In this document: piece by piece, positions 6,200 through 6,534 of the stretch
How positions within the stretch are numbered: position 1 is the stretch's first letter
Layout of the letters: each line of letters opens with the position of its first letter
Origin: Erysipelotrichaceae bacterium
Lineage (GTDB): Bacteria; Bacillota_I; Bacilli_A; Erysipelotrichales; Erysipelotrichaceae
NCBI GenBank assembly: GCA_017418585.1
Contig: JAFONG010000221.1
Span: 1-6,534, forward strand
DNA: 6,534 nucleotides
Direction of reading: 5' to 3'
The notes under the pieces: generated by a model
Databases searched by the model: none
What the model was told of the DNA's origin: nothing
Seen by the model: only the letters and a program-made list of their open reading frames with translations
Translations under genes and position numbers: made by a program

Positions 6200-6534
6200 C
6201 ATCACACAGGTAAACGAGAAAGGCATGCCGAGGTACCCGACGACCGCGGATTTTAAACTGACGATAGACCGCGACTACAATCTGGGTTTTGATCTGGCTC
6301 TTTCCCATTTCGAAATGTCTTCCCATCTAGGAACACATCTGGATTCTCCTTATCATATGATCGAAGGAGGAAAGAAGATCGATGAACTGACACTGGACCG
6401 TTTCATCGGCAAGTGCCAGGTTGTTTCTCTAAAAAACAGGGATTTCATCTGTGAAGACGATCTGAAAAAGATCGACATTCAGGCCGAGAGACTGATCTTT
6501 AAGACCGACAACTGCGAGCGGATCAGACAGGGAA
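6186..6534 (+). CDS. Cyclase-family metal-dependent hydrolase (kynurenine-formamidase-like), N-terminal part
   Basis: The first 116 codons of a gene cut by the right edge, starting MKYYDITQVNEKGMPRYPTT. The segment SSHLGTHLDSPYHM contains the signature HxGTHxDxPxH (H47, H51, D53, H57) of the cyclase family (PF04199), whose members bind zinc or manganese and include kynurenine formamidase (KynB), isatin hydrolase and related amide or lactone hydrolases. The usual length is about 200-220 residues, so roughly half is visible. The initial DIT and the PxYP-like RYP turn also fit the family. With no kynurenine-pathway gene in view, kynB cannot be assigned. The ATG lies 14 nt inside the SDR gene, with GAGG at 6170-6173, 12 nt upstream. 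The pairing with the SDR suggests a common pathway, which is inference. Confidence 0.88.
   Translation, partial: MKYYDITQVNEKGMPRYPTTADFKLTIDRDYNLGFDLALSHFEMSSHLGTHLDSPYHMIEGGKKIDELTLDRFIGKCQVVSLKNRDFICEDDLKKIDIQAERLIFKTDNCERIRQG

Noticed and set aside
1..6534. Mobile element, phage, toxin-antitoxin, CRISPR or defence system
   Set aside because: No direct or inverted terminal repeats, transposase or integrase motifs, repeat-spacer pattern or defence domains were seen on either strand. The genes are ordinary metabolic families with uniform style.

Overview
The window looks like a chromosomal housekeeping stretch from a low-to-mid-GC Bacillota (Firmicutes) bacterium. The evidence is purine-rich Shine-Dalgarno sites, tightly overlapping genes, a family II CBS/DRTGG pyrophosphatase, and a DUF1146 (YwzB-like) membrane protein. 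A member of class Erysipelotrichia would fit, but that is a low-confidence impression from gene content and protein style, not from a search. I see no RNA genes, insertion sequences, CRISPR arrays, phage genes or terminators.

Layout: two divergent transcription units flank a 77-bp AT-rich intergenic region (1671-1747) that carries a perfect TATAAT on each strand. The leftward unit (1670 down to 1) encodes a DUF7916-like TIM-barrel protein of unknown function, a YihX-like HAD phosphatase, and the N-terminus of a Nif3-like dinuclear-metal protein that runs off the left edge. The gaps between these genes are only 1 and 2 bp. The rightward unit (1748 to the right edge) encodes TsaC (threonylcarbamoyl-AMP synthase), a CBS-DRTGG manganese-dependent pyrophosphatase, an N-acetylglucosamine-6-phosphate deacetylase (NagA), a DUF1146 membrane protein, an NAD-dependent epimerase/dehydratase, and the start of a cyclase-family (kynurenine-formamidase-like) hydrolase. 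Its junctions are overlaps of 4, 1 and 8 bp, a 13-bp gap, and a 14-bp overlap, so it reads as one translationally coupled operon.

How the genes may work together: the clearest link is TsaC with the pyrophosphatase. TsaC releases pyrophosphate, and the next gene encodes the enzyme that removes it. NagA feeds amino-sugar recycling. The SDR and cyclase genes overlap and may share a pathway that cannot be named from sequence. The leftward genes look like small-molecule phosphate or metal-dependent enzymes with no defined pathway. I found no convincing new defence or mobile system. The best leads are the possible leaderless start of tsaC, the TsaC-pyrophosphatase coupling, and the uncharacterised leftward trio.
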